From positions 1 through 15,666 of the forward strand of contig JANQSX010000148.1 in NCBI GenBank assembly GCA_028279085.1: a DNA stretch of 15,666 bases, read 5' to 3'. The notes under the pieces are model-generated. The model saw only the letters and a program-made list of their open reading frames with translations, searched no databases and was not told the origin of the DNA. The DNA is from Bdellovibrionales bacterium. Its GTDB lineage: Bacteria; Bdellovibrionota; Bdellovibrionia; Bdellovibrionales; UBA1609. Shown here piece after piece: positions 1 through 6,829 of the stretch (position 1 is the stretch's first letter; each line of letters starts with the position of its first letter). Position numbers and translations under genes: made by a program.

Positions 1-199
1 CAACTACCAAGGGAACAATAATCATACGAAGGGAATTCAGAAAGATATCCCCTAAAGGCTCAATGGTGTTAACCAGTAGCCAGTCACGAATAGAATCGAC
101 TCCCCATATATGAAAAAAATATCCAATAATTGAGCCTATAACAAGACCGATAAAGATTCCCCAACTAGATAAACCACTGGAAGAAGAACTTTGAGACAT
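1..199 (-). CDS. Sodium:dicarboxylate symporter family transporter, N-terminal fragment
   Basis: This is a partial gene running off the left edge of the window; 66 codons are present from the start at 199. It begins MSQSSSSSGLSSWGIFIG. A first membrane helix follows (about residues 13-28, GIFIGLVIGSIIGYFF), then EPLGDIFLNSLRMIIVPLV at the truncated end. The pattern 'PLGDIFLNxLRMIxVPLV' is the conserved start of the SDF (DctA/GltP, DAACS) family of Na+ or H+ coupled dicarboxylate/glutamate symporters, inner-membrane proteins of about 400-450 residues. The start is supported by an AGGA-type ribosome site about 9 bases upstream; another ATG 4 bases upstream is out of frame. Substrate (glutamate, aspartate, C4-dicarboxylates or neutral amino acids) cannot be told from this fragment. 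It is divergent from the gene at 616, across a repeat-rich intergenic region. Confidence 0.85.
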   Translation of the reverse strand, partial: MSQSSSSSGLSSWGIFIGLVIGSIIGYFFHIWGVDSIRDWLLVNTIEPLGDIFLNSLRMIIVPLVV

Positions 200-406
200 G
201 GCATGATGATCCTATAATGTGTAAAAAATATCAAAAAGAAATGTGTATTTTTTATAACGCAATTTATCATATATATAGGTGGTTTATTCATTTAATAGTT
301 AGGGTCAGTTCAAGCATATGGTGTATAATAGTTACTGCTTTAGTGGTTAAATAACTAAAATGTTTTGAGCTAGACTTAAAATACAGGCCAAAATGGGTTT
401 AAAATA

Positions 407-435
407 TTGACAAAATGCGAGTTATTTGCTAACTA
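407..435 (+). promoter_or_regulatory. Possible promoter for the 616 gene
   Basis: A perfect TTGACA -35 box lies at 407-412. Seventeen bases later the sequence is TAACTA (430-435), only a poor -10 match; TATTCT at 434-439 is closer to consensus but too far away. The weak -10 box suggests an activated promoter or a chance match. The transcript leader would be about 170 nt and would include the 18-bp tandem repeat and the hairpin at 542-570. Confidence 0.25.
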
Positions 436-439
436 TTCT

Positions 440-475
440 CTGTAGTTAAACCCCTTTCTGTAGTTAAACCCCTTT
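440..475. repeat. 18-bp perfect tandem duplication
   Basis: The unit ctgtagttaaaccccttt occurs twice head-to-tail (440-457 and 458-475) with no mismatch. Each copy carries one TAGTTA hexamer and a CCCC run that stands out in the AT-rich surroundings. Confidence 0.95.
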
Positions 476-541
476 TATTGAAATTTCAGATTACCCTACC
501 TAAACAAGGGAGAACCTTAAACCTAAATAATTGGAAGTGTT

Positions 542-570
542 AAGTCCTGTTTATTGTAGAACCAGGACTT
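542..570. repeat. Inverted repeat / hairpin before the 616 gene
   Basis: The arms AAGTCCTG (542-549) and CAGGACTT (563-570) are perfect reverse complements, giving an 8-bp stem with a 13-nt loop. No T-run follows, so it is not an ordinary terminator. It ends 30 bases before the ribosome-binding site of the gene at 616 and could be an mRNA leader structure or an operator. Confidence 0.6.
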
Positions 571-615
571 TCTATAGAATAAATCTAAAAAAATAATACC
601 AAGGAGGATCCAAAA

Positions 616-1056
616 ATGAGTGTTTCTGTTAATCCATCATTGTCTCAGCCAAGTAAAAGTATCAGCCCTTTTTCTTCTGTTATGGAAGATGAAGATATTG
701 TTCATTTAGATAAAATTAAGAATATATTGGATGTGGATGAATCTCAGCACCCGTCTTTCGTTTTAGCTAAAAATAAAGCTCGTTTTAGGAAAAAACTGGT
801 ATGGTATAAGTCTAAAAAAGATTGGTTGGATGTTGCTCCTCTACATAAAGTGAATAAGTTGTTTAAACAGCAATCTAAAGAGTTGGAAGTCATTCGGTCC
901 AATAAGTTGGATTATGAAATGGAATTAGAAACCTGCTCTTTGACTCCCAGTCAGCGTTCTCATCGTAAAGATGAATTAAAAATGTGCAAGATTCATGAGA
1001 AGATGGCTGTTCAGCTTATTACTAAAATACAGTTAAAGTTTAAGCTCTGTCGTTAA
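616..1056 (+). CDS. Hypothetical basic protein, 146 residues
   Basis: I do not recognise this protein. The start has an excellent ribosome-binding site (AAGGAGG at 601-607), which supports a real gene. Residues 1-22 are Ser/Pro-rich and probably disordered. The short acidic stretch MEDEDIVHLDKIKNIL follows at about 23-38, and the rest (about 50-146) is Lys/Arg-rich and predicted mainly helical, with KARFRKKLVWYKSKKDWLDV near 54-73. There is no signal peptide and no membrane segment. Its last 17 bases overlap the end of hisS, which is convergent. A disordered N-terminus with a helical basic body would fit a nucleic-acid-associated protein or a lineage-specific host-interaction protein, but nothing in the sequence decides this. 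Confidence 0.75.
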   Translation: MSVSVNPSLSQPSKSISPFSSVMEDEDIVHLDKIKNILDVDESQHPSFVLAKNKARFRKKLVWYKSKKDWLDVAPLHKVNKLFKQQSKELEVIRSNKLDYEMELETCSLTPSQRSHRKDELKMCKIHEKMAVQLITKIQLKFKLCR

Positions 1057-2308
1057 TTTGTTTCTTAAAGAAGTGTAAAATTCGGTCGATAGGAACGGAT
1101 TCTTGTGTTTTCTCATCCAGGTTTTTGACTGAGAAGCTGTTATTTTTAATTTCTTCCGGTCCGAAAATGACAGCGTATTTTGAACGCATTTGATTGGCTC
1201 TTTTCATTTTTTTGCTTAAGTTGCCTGTAGAACGGGGATGAAACACATTTAATCCTTCCTGTCGTAATTCCCAAGCCATTTTTACAGCTATTTTTTCCGC
1301 TTCTTCTCCTAGAGGAATAAGAGAGATGGGTCGCGGAAGAAACGGAACTTTTGTAATTAGAAAACAAATTCTTTCAATTCCGGCACCCCAGCCTACTCCG
1401 TGAATCCTATCGCCTCCTTCCGCCATCATTTCAACAAGGCGATCGTAACGGCCTCCGGCCAGAATAGTGTTTTGAGAACCTAATTTTTTACTATTTGATT
1501 TAAACTCAAAGACACAATGATTGTAATAATCCAAACCTCGTACTAAAAACGGATTAAGTTTCCAGGGTATTTGCAATGTGTCTAATCCTTGTAAAACATC
1601 TGAAAAAAAGTCTTTTGATCTTTGATTAAGAAAATTTTGTATGGAAGGAGCGGATTGAATAATTTCTTTATCCTGCTTTTCTTTTGAGTCCAGGATTCTC
1701 AGTGGATTTTTTTTTAATCGCCTGCGGCTGTCTTCACTCAGCTTATTTTTTAGTGGCTTTAAATAATCCAATAGGGCTTCTTTATGTTGATTTCGGCTGT
1801 CTATGTCTCCAATACTGTTTATTTCCAGAGTTACTTCTTTTTCCAAACCTAGTTTTTTAAATAATAACCAGGCCAGGGAGATACACTCAATATCTCCTCT
1901 GGGATTAGGCTCTCCCAATAATTCCACACCTACTTGATGAAATTGTCGTAATCTTCCTTTTTGAGGTCGTTCGTAGCGAAAAAGAGGACCTTGATATAAA
2001 AACCTTAATGGTAATTGTTGGTGTAATTTTTCCGTAATAAAGTGCCGTGCGTTTCCTGCTGTTCCTTCCGGTCGTAAGGTAAGGCTTTCCCCATTACGGT
2101 CTTTAAAGGTGAACATCTCTTTATTGACGATATCAGAGTCCACACCTAGAGTGCGACTAAATACTTCTGTAAATTCAAAAATGGGAGTGGAAATTTCCTG
2201 AAAACAAAAATGCTGAGCAACTTCCTTGGCCGTTTGAACTACAAGATTGTGCTTTTGTAGATCTTCTTCCTTTAAGTCCTCAGTGCCGCGTACTCTTTTT
2301 AAAGACAT
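1040..2308 (-). CDS. hisS: Histidyl-tRNA synthetase
   Basis: Class II aminoacyl-tRNA synthetase that charges tRNA-His in the cytoplasm. Taking the ATG at 2308 gives 422 residues, the usual length. The catalytic core carries RPEGTAG (about 79-85), motif 2 FRYERPQKGRLRQFHQ (about 110-125), the histidine-binding signature LVRGLDYY (about 255-262), AGGRYDRL (about 284-291) and motif 3 GVGWGAGIER (about 304-313). The anticodon-binding domain fills about residues 330-415. A TTG 15 bases upstream (2323) is in frame, but the family normally starts a few residues before the KRVRGTEDL motif, as MSLKRVRGTEDL does, so I prefer 2308. The ribosome site for either start is weak. The TPIFEFTEVFSRTLG stretch resembles alphaproteobacterial HisRS. 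The 3' end overlaps the convergent gene at 616-1056 by 17 bp. Confidence 0.97.
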   Translation of the reverse strand: MSLKRVRGTEDLKEEDLQKHNLVVQTAKEVAQHFCFQEISTPIFEFTEVFSRTLGVDSDIVNKEMFTFKDRNGESLTLRPEGTAGNARHFITEKLHQQLPLRFLYQGPLFRYERPQKGRLRQFHQVGVELLGEPNPRGDIECISLAWLLFKKLGLEKEVTLEINSIGDIDSRNQHKEALLDYLKPLKNKLSEDSRRRLKKNPLRILDSKEKQDKEIIQSAPSIQNFLNQRSKDFFSDVLQGLDTLQIPWKLNPFLVRGLDYYNHCVFEFKSNSKKLGSQNTILAGGRYDRLVEMMAEGGDRIHGVGWGAGIERICFLITKVPFLPRPISLIPLGEEAEKIAVKMAWELRQEGLNVFHPRSTGNLSKKMKRANQMRSKYAVIFGPEEIKNNSFSVKNLDEKTQESVPIDRILHFFKKQINDRA

Positions 2309-2413
2309 AGTTCCGCAAAACAATTAAATGTGTCGCGGTTCCTTTCTATATGAATCATTTATTCGTTATACCTCACTTTTGGTTTAATAGAGTTAATTTT
2401 TTTCTTATGGATT

Positions 2414-2998
2414 TTAATTAAAAATATTTTTAGTGACAAAATCCCAATTCACTATATTCCAAAAAGCGGATAAATAGGAAGGACGAGCATTTCTGTAATC
2501 GATGTAATAAGCATGTTCCCATACATCACAGGTTAGAATAGGGGTGTTTCCTTGTTGGAGAGGGTTGTTTGCATTTCCGGTGGATTGTATTTCTAATTTT
2601 CCATTAGCATTTTTTACAAGCCAGGCCCAACCGGAACCGAATTGTCCCAAAGCACAGGCAGTGAATTGTTCTTTAAATTTTTCTACAGATCCAAAGGCTT
2701 TTTCCAAAGCATCAGCCGTTTCCTGAGAAGGGTTGTTTCCTCCGGTAGGGGACAGAGAATTCCAGTAGAAAGTATGATTCCATACTTGAGCGGCGTTATT
2801 AAATATTGCACCGGAAGAGTTTTTAATCATTTCTTCTAAAGAGGCTTTTGCAAATTCACTGTTATTTTCCAACAAGCCATTTAATTTATTTACATAAGCC
2901 TGATGGTGTTTTCCATAGTGATAATTCAATGTTTCTTCGGAAATGTGAGGGGCTAAAGCCGTTTTAGGATAAGGCAGTTCAGGCAGGGTAATTGGCAT
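2414..2998 (-). CDS. sodB: Superoxide dismutase, iron type
   Basis: Converts superoxide to oxygen and hydrogen peroxide in the cytoplasm. The 194-residue length is typical. The four metal ligands are visible: H27 in HYGKHH, H75 in VWNHTFYW, D158 and H162 in DVWEHAYY. NNAAQVWNHTFYWN with a glutamine at 71, and FGSGWAWL at 120-127, favour the iron-dependent branch over the manganese one; cambialistic behaviour cannot be excluded from sequence. No signal peptide is present. The start has AAGGAG about 7 bases upstream, and a strong promoter candidate (TTGACA, 17 bp, TACACT) lies 27 bases before the ATG, so it can be transcribed independently of the thioesterase gene upstream on the same strand. 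Confidence 0.97.
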   Translation of the reverse strand: MPITLPELPYPKTALAPHISEETLNYHYGKHHQAYVNKLNGLLENNSEFAKASLEEMIKNSSGAIFNNAAQVWNHTFYWNSLSPTGGNNPSQETADALEKAFGSVEKFKEQFTACALGQFGSGWAWLVKNANGKLEIQSTGNANNPLQQGNTPILTCDVWEHAYYIDYRNARPSYLSAFWNIVNWDFVTKNIFN

Positions 2999-3024
2999 TT
3001 TAATCTCCTTTTTATTTTTTATTC

Positions 3025-3053
3025 AGTGTAAGAAAGTAGCACTTTAATGTCAA
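3025..3053 (-). promoter_or_regulatory. Promoter of sodB
   Basis: On the minus strand a perfect TTGACA (3048-3053) is followed after exactly 17 bp by TACACT (3025-3030), a 4/6 match to TATAAT. The predicted start of transcription would be near 3018, giving a leader of about 20 nt that carries the sodB ribosome-binding site. No obvious Fur-like palindrome overlaps it. Confidence 0.6.
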
Positions 3054-3076
3054 TTTGTCGTGGATTCTAAAATATA

Positions 3077-3556
3077 TTAGATAAATTGGCTTCTTCTTCT
3101 TTCCAGACGCCATTTTCTACGTATTTTTGCTTGTTCAAAACGTTTTTTTTCCTCTTCTGTTTCCAATAGAAGGGGAGGAACGGGAGTGGGTTTGCGTTGC
3201 TCATCTAAAGCAACAAAGGTCAGATAAGCTGTTGCTGTGTGACGCAGATTTTTTGTTCTTACACTTTCCGCTGTTACTTTTACCCCTACTTCCATTGAGG
3301 TTTTATGAGTGTAATTCACTTGAGCTGTTAAACACACAACATCACCTTTATAAACAGGAGCTAAAAAGTGCACATCATCAATACTGGCTGTAACGGCATT
3401 TTTAGAACAATGTCTGCTAGCGGATATAGAGGCTGCAATGTCAATCCAGGACATAATAACACCACCAAAAGCTGTACCTAAAGCATTCATATGGTTAGGT
3501 AAAATTAATTCTGTCATTTGAACAAAAGAGTGAGATGGAGGAACAGATTTTTCCAT
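3077..3556 (-). CDS. Acyl-CoA thioesterase, hotdog fold
   Basis: Predicted cytosolic acyl-CoA hydrolase of the hexameric hotdog family (YciA / Bacillus YkhA type), which cleaves acyl-CoA to free acid and CoA. Residues 19-41 contain LPNHMNALGTAFGGVIMSWI followed by D39. N24 and D39 match the catalytic pair known in this family. The second half of the hotdog domain has VHFLAPVYKGD at about 62-72. The C-terminus (about 132-157) is a charged helix, LETEEEKKRFEQAKIRRK, common in this group. The length of 159 is normal. The start has AAGGAG 9 bases upstream. It is on the same strand as sodB with a 78-bp gap; substrate chain length is not predictable. I see no convincing promoter of its own. Confidence 0.92.
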   Translation of the reverse strand: MEKSVPPSHSFVQMTELILPNHMNALGTAFGGVIMSWIDIAASISASRHCSKNAVTASIDDVHFLAPVYKGDVVCLTAQVNYTHKTSMEVGVKVTAESVRTKNLRHTATAYLTFVALDEQRKPTPVPPLLLETEEEKKRFEQAKIRRKWRLERRRSQFI

Positions 3557-3703
3557 TATGTTTATCTCCTTGGTGGGATTTTTTATTTAATATATTTAAA
3601 TGTAGCTTTTTCTTTAACAAAAGTACAAATGAAGAAGAGCTTTTATATTAATGAAAATATAAAACTAATGTAAAAGGCAATGTATGAGAAATATTGATTC
3701 AGA

Positions 3704-4087
3704 CTATAAATTGTCCGTTACTGTGGAATTTCCAATAGGTATGGAATTTTCATCTATTTGCGGATTTTGACCCGTGTTTTGCTGAGGGGAGACAGTTCCT
3801 GTGTTGTCTTTTGCATTTTCTATAAATTGAGCCATAGGAAGGGTCCAGATAATTTGAGATCGACGGGAGATTTTCATTCTTTTATATACGTTAGTGAGAT
3901 GGAATTTGACTGTTTTTTCCGCTACACAAAGTCGGTCAGCTACTTGTTTATTTGTTAATCCTTGGACAACTAAGATAACAACTTCGGACTCTCTCTTTGA
4001 AAGGCCGCGTTCTTGCAGGTAAGTTTTCATTTGTTTTACTACGATAGGTGAAGAAAATAAAAAGTCCTTATCATTGTTAATGAGCAT
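3704..4087 (-). CDS. Small LuxR/GerE-type DNA-binding regulator
   Basis: Predicted cytoplasmic transcription regulator of 127 residues. The only recognisable domain is a LuxR-type helix-turn-helix at about 29-84: LSKRESEVVILVVQGLTNKQ (29-48), then VAEKTVKFHLTNVYKRMKI (55-73). The KTVKFHLTNVYKRM segment contains the recognition helix. There is no receiver or autoinducer-binding domain ahead of it (only 28 residues), so it cannot be a standard response regulator. The last ~40 residues are rich in N, Q, T and S and look disordered. The start is well supported by AAGGAGG 7 bases upstream. It is divergent from pyrE, with a promoter candidate at 4125-4152. What it controls is unknown; small GerE-only proteins can act as constitutive or partner-dependent activators. 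Confidence 0.9.
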   Translation of the reverse strand: MLINNDKDFLFSSPIVVKQMKTYLQERGLSKRESEVVILVVQGLTNKQVADRLCVAEKTVKFHLTNVYKRMKISRRSQIIWTLPMAQFIENAKDNTGTVSPQQNTGQNPQIDENSIPIGNSTVTDNL

Positions 4088-4406
4088 CCTTGCCCTCCTT
4101 CGAAAAATTTATCACTGAAAATAGTCTATACAGTCTTATTCTGATACGGCAAGCACTAAAACAGAAACTGGACTTAAATATAATATTTCCTTTTATTTCT
4201 AAATCTTACAAAAAATGATGCAATGCTCTATATTTTTAGTAAATTAGAAAAATTCGGGCAATTATAGGTATTTATTTAGTCTAGTCCTGTATATAAATTG
4301 TTTTTCTTTAACAGCCTATAAAAAGGTCATTTATTTTTATGTAGTTTAATCGTTTTTATTTCTGTTGTATTTTCCTTTTATTAAATATACATAAGGTGAA
4401 AATTTT
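4088..4406. other. Divergent intergenic region between the LuxR-type gene and pyrE
   Basis: This 319-base, very AT-rich gap carries the upstream signals of two divergent genes. A promoter candidate for the leftward gene lies at 4125-4152. A perfect TATAAT sits at 4179-4184 on the plus strand but lacks a recognisable -35 box, so the pyrE promoter is not identified. I see no ORF, RNA gene or strong hairpin, and no clear pyrimidine attenuator. Confidence 0.5.
4125..4152 (-). promoter_or_regulatory. Possible promoter of the LuxR-type gene
   Basis: On the minus strand TTGCCG (4147-4152) and TATAGA (4125-4130) are separated by 16 bp; each matches 4 of 6 consensus bases. Transcription would start about 30 bases before the ATG at 4087. 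Confidence 0.35.
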
Positions 4407-4943
4407 ATGGATAAAACAACATTATTTGAAGAAATTCAAAAAACATCTCTATTAAAAGGCCACTTTGTTTTGCGTTCAGGGCAGCATTCCACTGAATATT
4501 TTAATAAATATCTTTTTGAATCTTCTCCTGTTTTATTAAGCGCTATTGCTGAACATTTAAAAACACTTATTCCTTCTGACACACAGGTTTTAGCCGGGTT
4601 GGAAATGGGTGGTATTCCTTTAGCTGTTGCTCTTTCATTGACCACTGAACTGCCTGTTGTTTTTGTGAGAAAGAAGGCGAAGGAATATGGCACAAAAAAA
4701 ATCACAGAAGGTTGTTCCATTCAAAATCAAAAAGTGTGCATTGTAGAAGATGTTATTACTACCGGCGGACAAGTGATAAAAAGCGCGCAATCTATGAGAG
4801 AGGAGGGAGCACTGATAGAAAATGTGATTTGTGTAATTCACCGTGGAGGATCTGATTCTTTGGAAAAACTTCAAGAAGCCCATTTAAAACTTCATCCTCT
4901 TTTTAAGTGGAATAAAACAGAAGATTTAAAATCAAATTCTTAG
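4407..4943 (+). CDS. pyrE: Orotate phosphoribosyltransferase
   Basis: Makes orotidine 5'-phosphate from orotate and PRPP in pyrimidine synthesis. The 178-residue protein shows the family hallmarks in order: LRSGQHSTEYFNKY (22-35; the family's 'xxSGxxSxxYxxxx' orotate-side segment), AGLEMGGIPLA (63-73), the flexible catalytic-loop region FVRKKAKEYGT (86-96), and the PRPP-binding motif VCIVEDVITTGG (110-121). The start has AAGGTG about 8 bases upstream. The protein is slightly short at the C-terminus relative to many OPRTs (usually around 190-215), but all core motifs are present, so it should be active. It stands alone; the next gene, a DUF262 protein, is 80 bp downstream on the same strand and unrelated in function. 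Confidence 0.95.
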   Translation: MDKTTLFEEIQKTSLLKGHFVLRSGQHSTEYFNKYLFESSPVLLSAIAEHLKTLIPSDTQVLAGLEMGGIPLAVALSLTTELPVVFVRKKAKEYGTKKITEGCSIQNQKVCIVEDVITTGGQVIKSAQSMREEGALIENVICVIHRGGSDSLEKLQEAHLKLHPLFKWNKTEDLKSNS

Positions 4944-5023
4944 TTCAGAATGTCATCTCTGTTCAGTCAGTCAATTTCGTACAAAGACTGGAAAATATAA
5001 ATAAAATAAGTTAAGTTAGCTGT

Positions 5024-6736
5024 ATGGCTTTTCAGTATGATACTAAGAATCAATCTTTTCGCCAAATTATGGGTAATGGATTGAAATATACAGTTCCCAG
5101 GTTTCAAAGAGATTACTCCTGGAAACAGGAACAATGGTATGATTTATGGCAGGATGTCTTGAAGTTGAGAGACAGTCAGGAAGCTCACTATATGGGCTAC
5201 CTTGTTTTGAAGTCTTCAGATAATAAAAATTTTGTAATTATTGATGGACAGCAAAGGCTTACTACAATTAGTATTCTTATTTTGTCGGCTCTTGGACAAT
5301 TACGGAAACTCATAGATCAAAATAAAGAATCCGAAGAAAATAAAGAAAGAGAAAAGACCTTAATTAGCAGTTTTATCGGATTTATTGATCCTGTTTCCCT
5401 TTCTTTTGAAAATAAAATAACTCTTAACAGAAATAATTCTTTATATTTTAGAAATTATCTTTGTCAGTTAAAACCTCCGCCACAAAGAAGAATAAAGGTG
5501 TCAGAAAGGCTTATGGGACAAGCTTTTAATTATTTTGAAGAGGAGTTTAGACAAGTTCAGTGTTCACAGAATGGTAAGAACATTGCTCAATTTATAGAAA
5601 GTATAGTGGATAAACTTTTCTTTACAACAATTACTGTTGGAAGTGATGCAAATGCTTATACTATCTTTGAAACTCTTAATGCGCGCGGTGTTCAGTTATC
5701 TACCCCAGATTTGGTAAAAAATTATATTTTTTCGTTGATTGATACTAATAAGAGTCTTCATGAAAATCAACTTGTTCAATTAGAAGAACGATGGACTGAA
5801 ATCACAAAACAGTTGGGAGAGCATGAGTTTTCTCATTTTATTCGTGTGGACTGGAATACGAGAAATTCATTTGCCAGAAAAACAGAGTTGTTTAAACACA
5901 TAAAAACAGAATTGGACACTAAAGAAAAAGCAAATGAGTATCTTGATTATTTACAGAAAAATTCAGAAATTTATGCCGCTCTTAAAGATGAAAAAGATGA
6001 ATTTTGGAAATCCTGTAAAGATGGTCAATATAATAATAAAAACAAACTAATTGGCTTAAAAACTCTCAATTTATTTAATATTACCCTTCCTCAGAGTGCT
6101 CTAATAGCTGCTTTTCATAAGTTTGATGTTAGAGGTTTTTTCACATTTCTTTATTATGTGGAAACGCTGTCTATTCGTTACAATGTTATAGGTAATAAAC
6201 TCCCAGGTCCTTTGGAAAGAGTTTATAATGATATAACTCAACTTATCAATTCTTCCGGTTTTTCTTTAAGAAAGGTGCGCAACCTTTTAAAACAGGTATA
6301 CCCTGAAGATGAGACTTTTATACAATCTTTTAGAGATAAAAATTTTAAAAATCAGAGGGCAGAAAAAAAAGTTCGTTATCTTTTAAAAAGGATTGAAAAT
6401 CGTTTAAACCCTGAGGCGGATATTTCAGATGAGTCGGATTTAACACTAGAACATATTCTTCCTAAAAATCCTTCCGCTTTGTGGGGGGAATCATTTAAAG
6501 ATGAAGAGATAGAAAGTTATATATACTGTATTGGAAATGTGACTCTATTATCGCGAAATGATAATAAAGGTGTGAGCAGTTTACCTTTTCAGAAAAAGAG
6601 AGAGCAATATAATAAAAGTTCTATTAAGATTACAAAAAAGATTACAGATTACGATAATTGGAATAAAGCGAATATTTTAGCTCGTCAAAGATGGTTAGCA
6701 GAGCAAGCAAAAGAGATATGGTCTATTCCATTTTAA
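5024..6736 (+). CDS. DUF262-DUF1524 fusion, GmrSD-like predicted nuclease
   Basis: Predicted type IV (modification-dependent) restriction-like protein, 570 residues. The N-terminal DUF262 (GmrS-like) domain contains VPRFQRDYSWK (24-34) and IDGQQRLTT (73-81), motifs associated with nucleotide binding/hydrolysis in GmrSD and SspE-type proteins. The C-terminal DUF1524 (GmrD-like) HNH domain has LTLEHILPK (473-481, H477) and GNVTLLSRNDNK (504-515), the His-Asn-Asn pattern of the nuclease. Both halves are on one chain, so no partner subunit is required. GmrSD cuts phage DNA with glucosylated hydroxymethylcytosine; related proteins act in other phage defences. The ATG at 5024 lacks a clear Shine-Dalgarno, though the DUF262 motifs begin close behind it, which supports the start. 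No methylase or other defence gene adjoins it, so a stand-alone, possibly acquired defence gene is likely. Confidence 0.9.
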   Translation: MAFQYDTKNQSFRQIMGNGLKYTVPRFQRDYSWKQEQWYDLWQDVLKLRDSQEAHYMGYLVLKSSDNKNFVIIDGQQRLTTISILILSALGQLRKLIDQNKESEENKEREKTLISSFIGFIDPVSLSFENKITLNRNNSLYFRNYLCQLKPPPQRRIKVSERLMGQAFNYFEEEFRQVQCSQNGKNIAQFIESIVDKLFFTTITVGSDANAYTIFETLNARGVQLSTPDLVKNYIFSLIDTNKSLHENQLVQLEERWTEITKQLGEHEFSHFIRVDWNTRNSFARKTELFKHIKTELDTKEKANEYLDYLQKNSEIYAALKDEKDEFWKSCKDGQYNNKNKLIGLKTLNLFNITLPQSALIAAFHKFDVRGFFTFLYYVETLSIRYNVIGNKLPGPLERVYNDITQLINSSGFSLRKVRNLLKQVYPEDETFIQSFRDKNFKNQRAEKKVRYLLKRIENRLNPEADISDESDLTLEHILPKNPSALWGESFKDEEIESYIYCIGNVTLLSRNDNKGVSSLPFQKKREQYNKSSIKITKKITDYDNWNKANILARQRWLAEQAKEIWSIPF

Positions 6737-6771
6737 CTAACTGATGTTTTTTCTTATTATTCTTGCTATTA

Positions 6772-6787
6772 TTTAACAATTGTTAAA
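6772..6787. promoter_or_regulatory. 16-bp perfect palindrome, candidate operator
   Basis: TTTAACAATTGTTAAA is its own reverse complement and lies 42 bp before the start of the ATP-grasp gene. A possible -35 (TTGTTA, 6780-6785) overlaps it, with TAATAC (6801-6806) 15 bp further on. That placement is where a dimeric repressor would block polymerase; in AT-rich DNA a chance palindrome is still possible. Confidence 0.4.
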
Positions 6788-6829
6788 AATGATATAAAGA
6801 TAATACTTCATAAAAAGTGGTACTTTGAT

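Larger units (their letters stand above)
200..615. other. Divergent intergenic region with clustered repeats
   Basis: This 416-base AT-rich gap separates the leftward transporter gene from the rightward gene at 616. I see no ORF of meaningful length and no tRNA. It holds six copies of the hexamer TAGTTA (either strand) between 296 and 466, an 18-bp tandem duplication at 440-475, overlapping short inverted repeats around 420-447, a consensus TTGACA at 407-412 and an 8-bp-stem hairpin at 542-570. Together these look like a regulatory region rather than decayed coding sequence, but no regulator is known. Confidence 0.6.

Noticed and set aside
200..615. CRISPR array or tRNA in the repeat-rich intergenic region
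   Set aside because: There are only two copies of an 18-bp unit with no spacer, and no cloverleaf-forming sequence or GTTC arm was found.
1146..1367. 73-codon ORF on the minus strand inside hisS
   Set aside because: It is an out-of-frame shadow of hisS with low-complexity composition and no ribosome site.
2309..2323. In-frame TTG start 15 bases upstream for HisRS
   Set aside because: The added residues MFCGT have no counterpart in the family, and the ATG at 2308 places KRVRGTEDL at the usual distance from the N-terminus.
4179..4184. Perfect TATAAT upstream of pyrE as its promoter
   Set aside because: The sequence 17 bp upstream (CTAAAA) is not a credible -35 box and the leader would exceed 200 nt; such hexamers are expected by chance in this AT-rich gap.
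4436..4883. Two antisense ORFs within pyrE
   Set aside because: Both are shadows of a clear pyrE reading frame.
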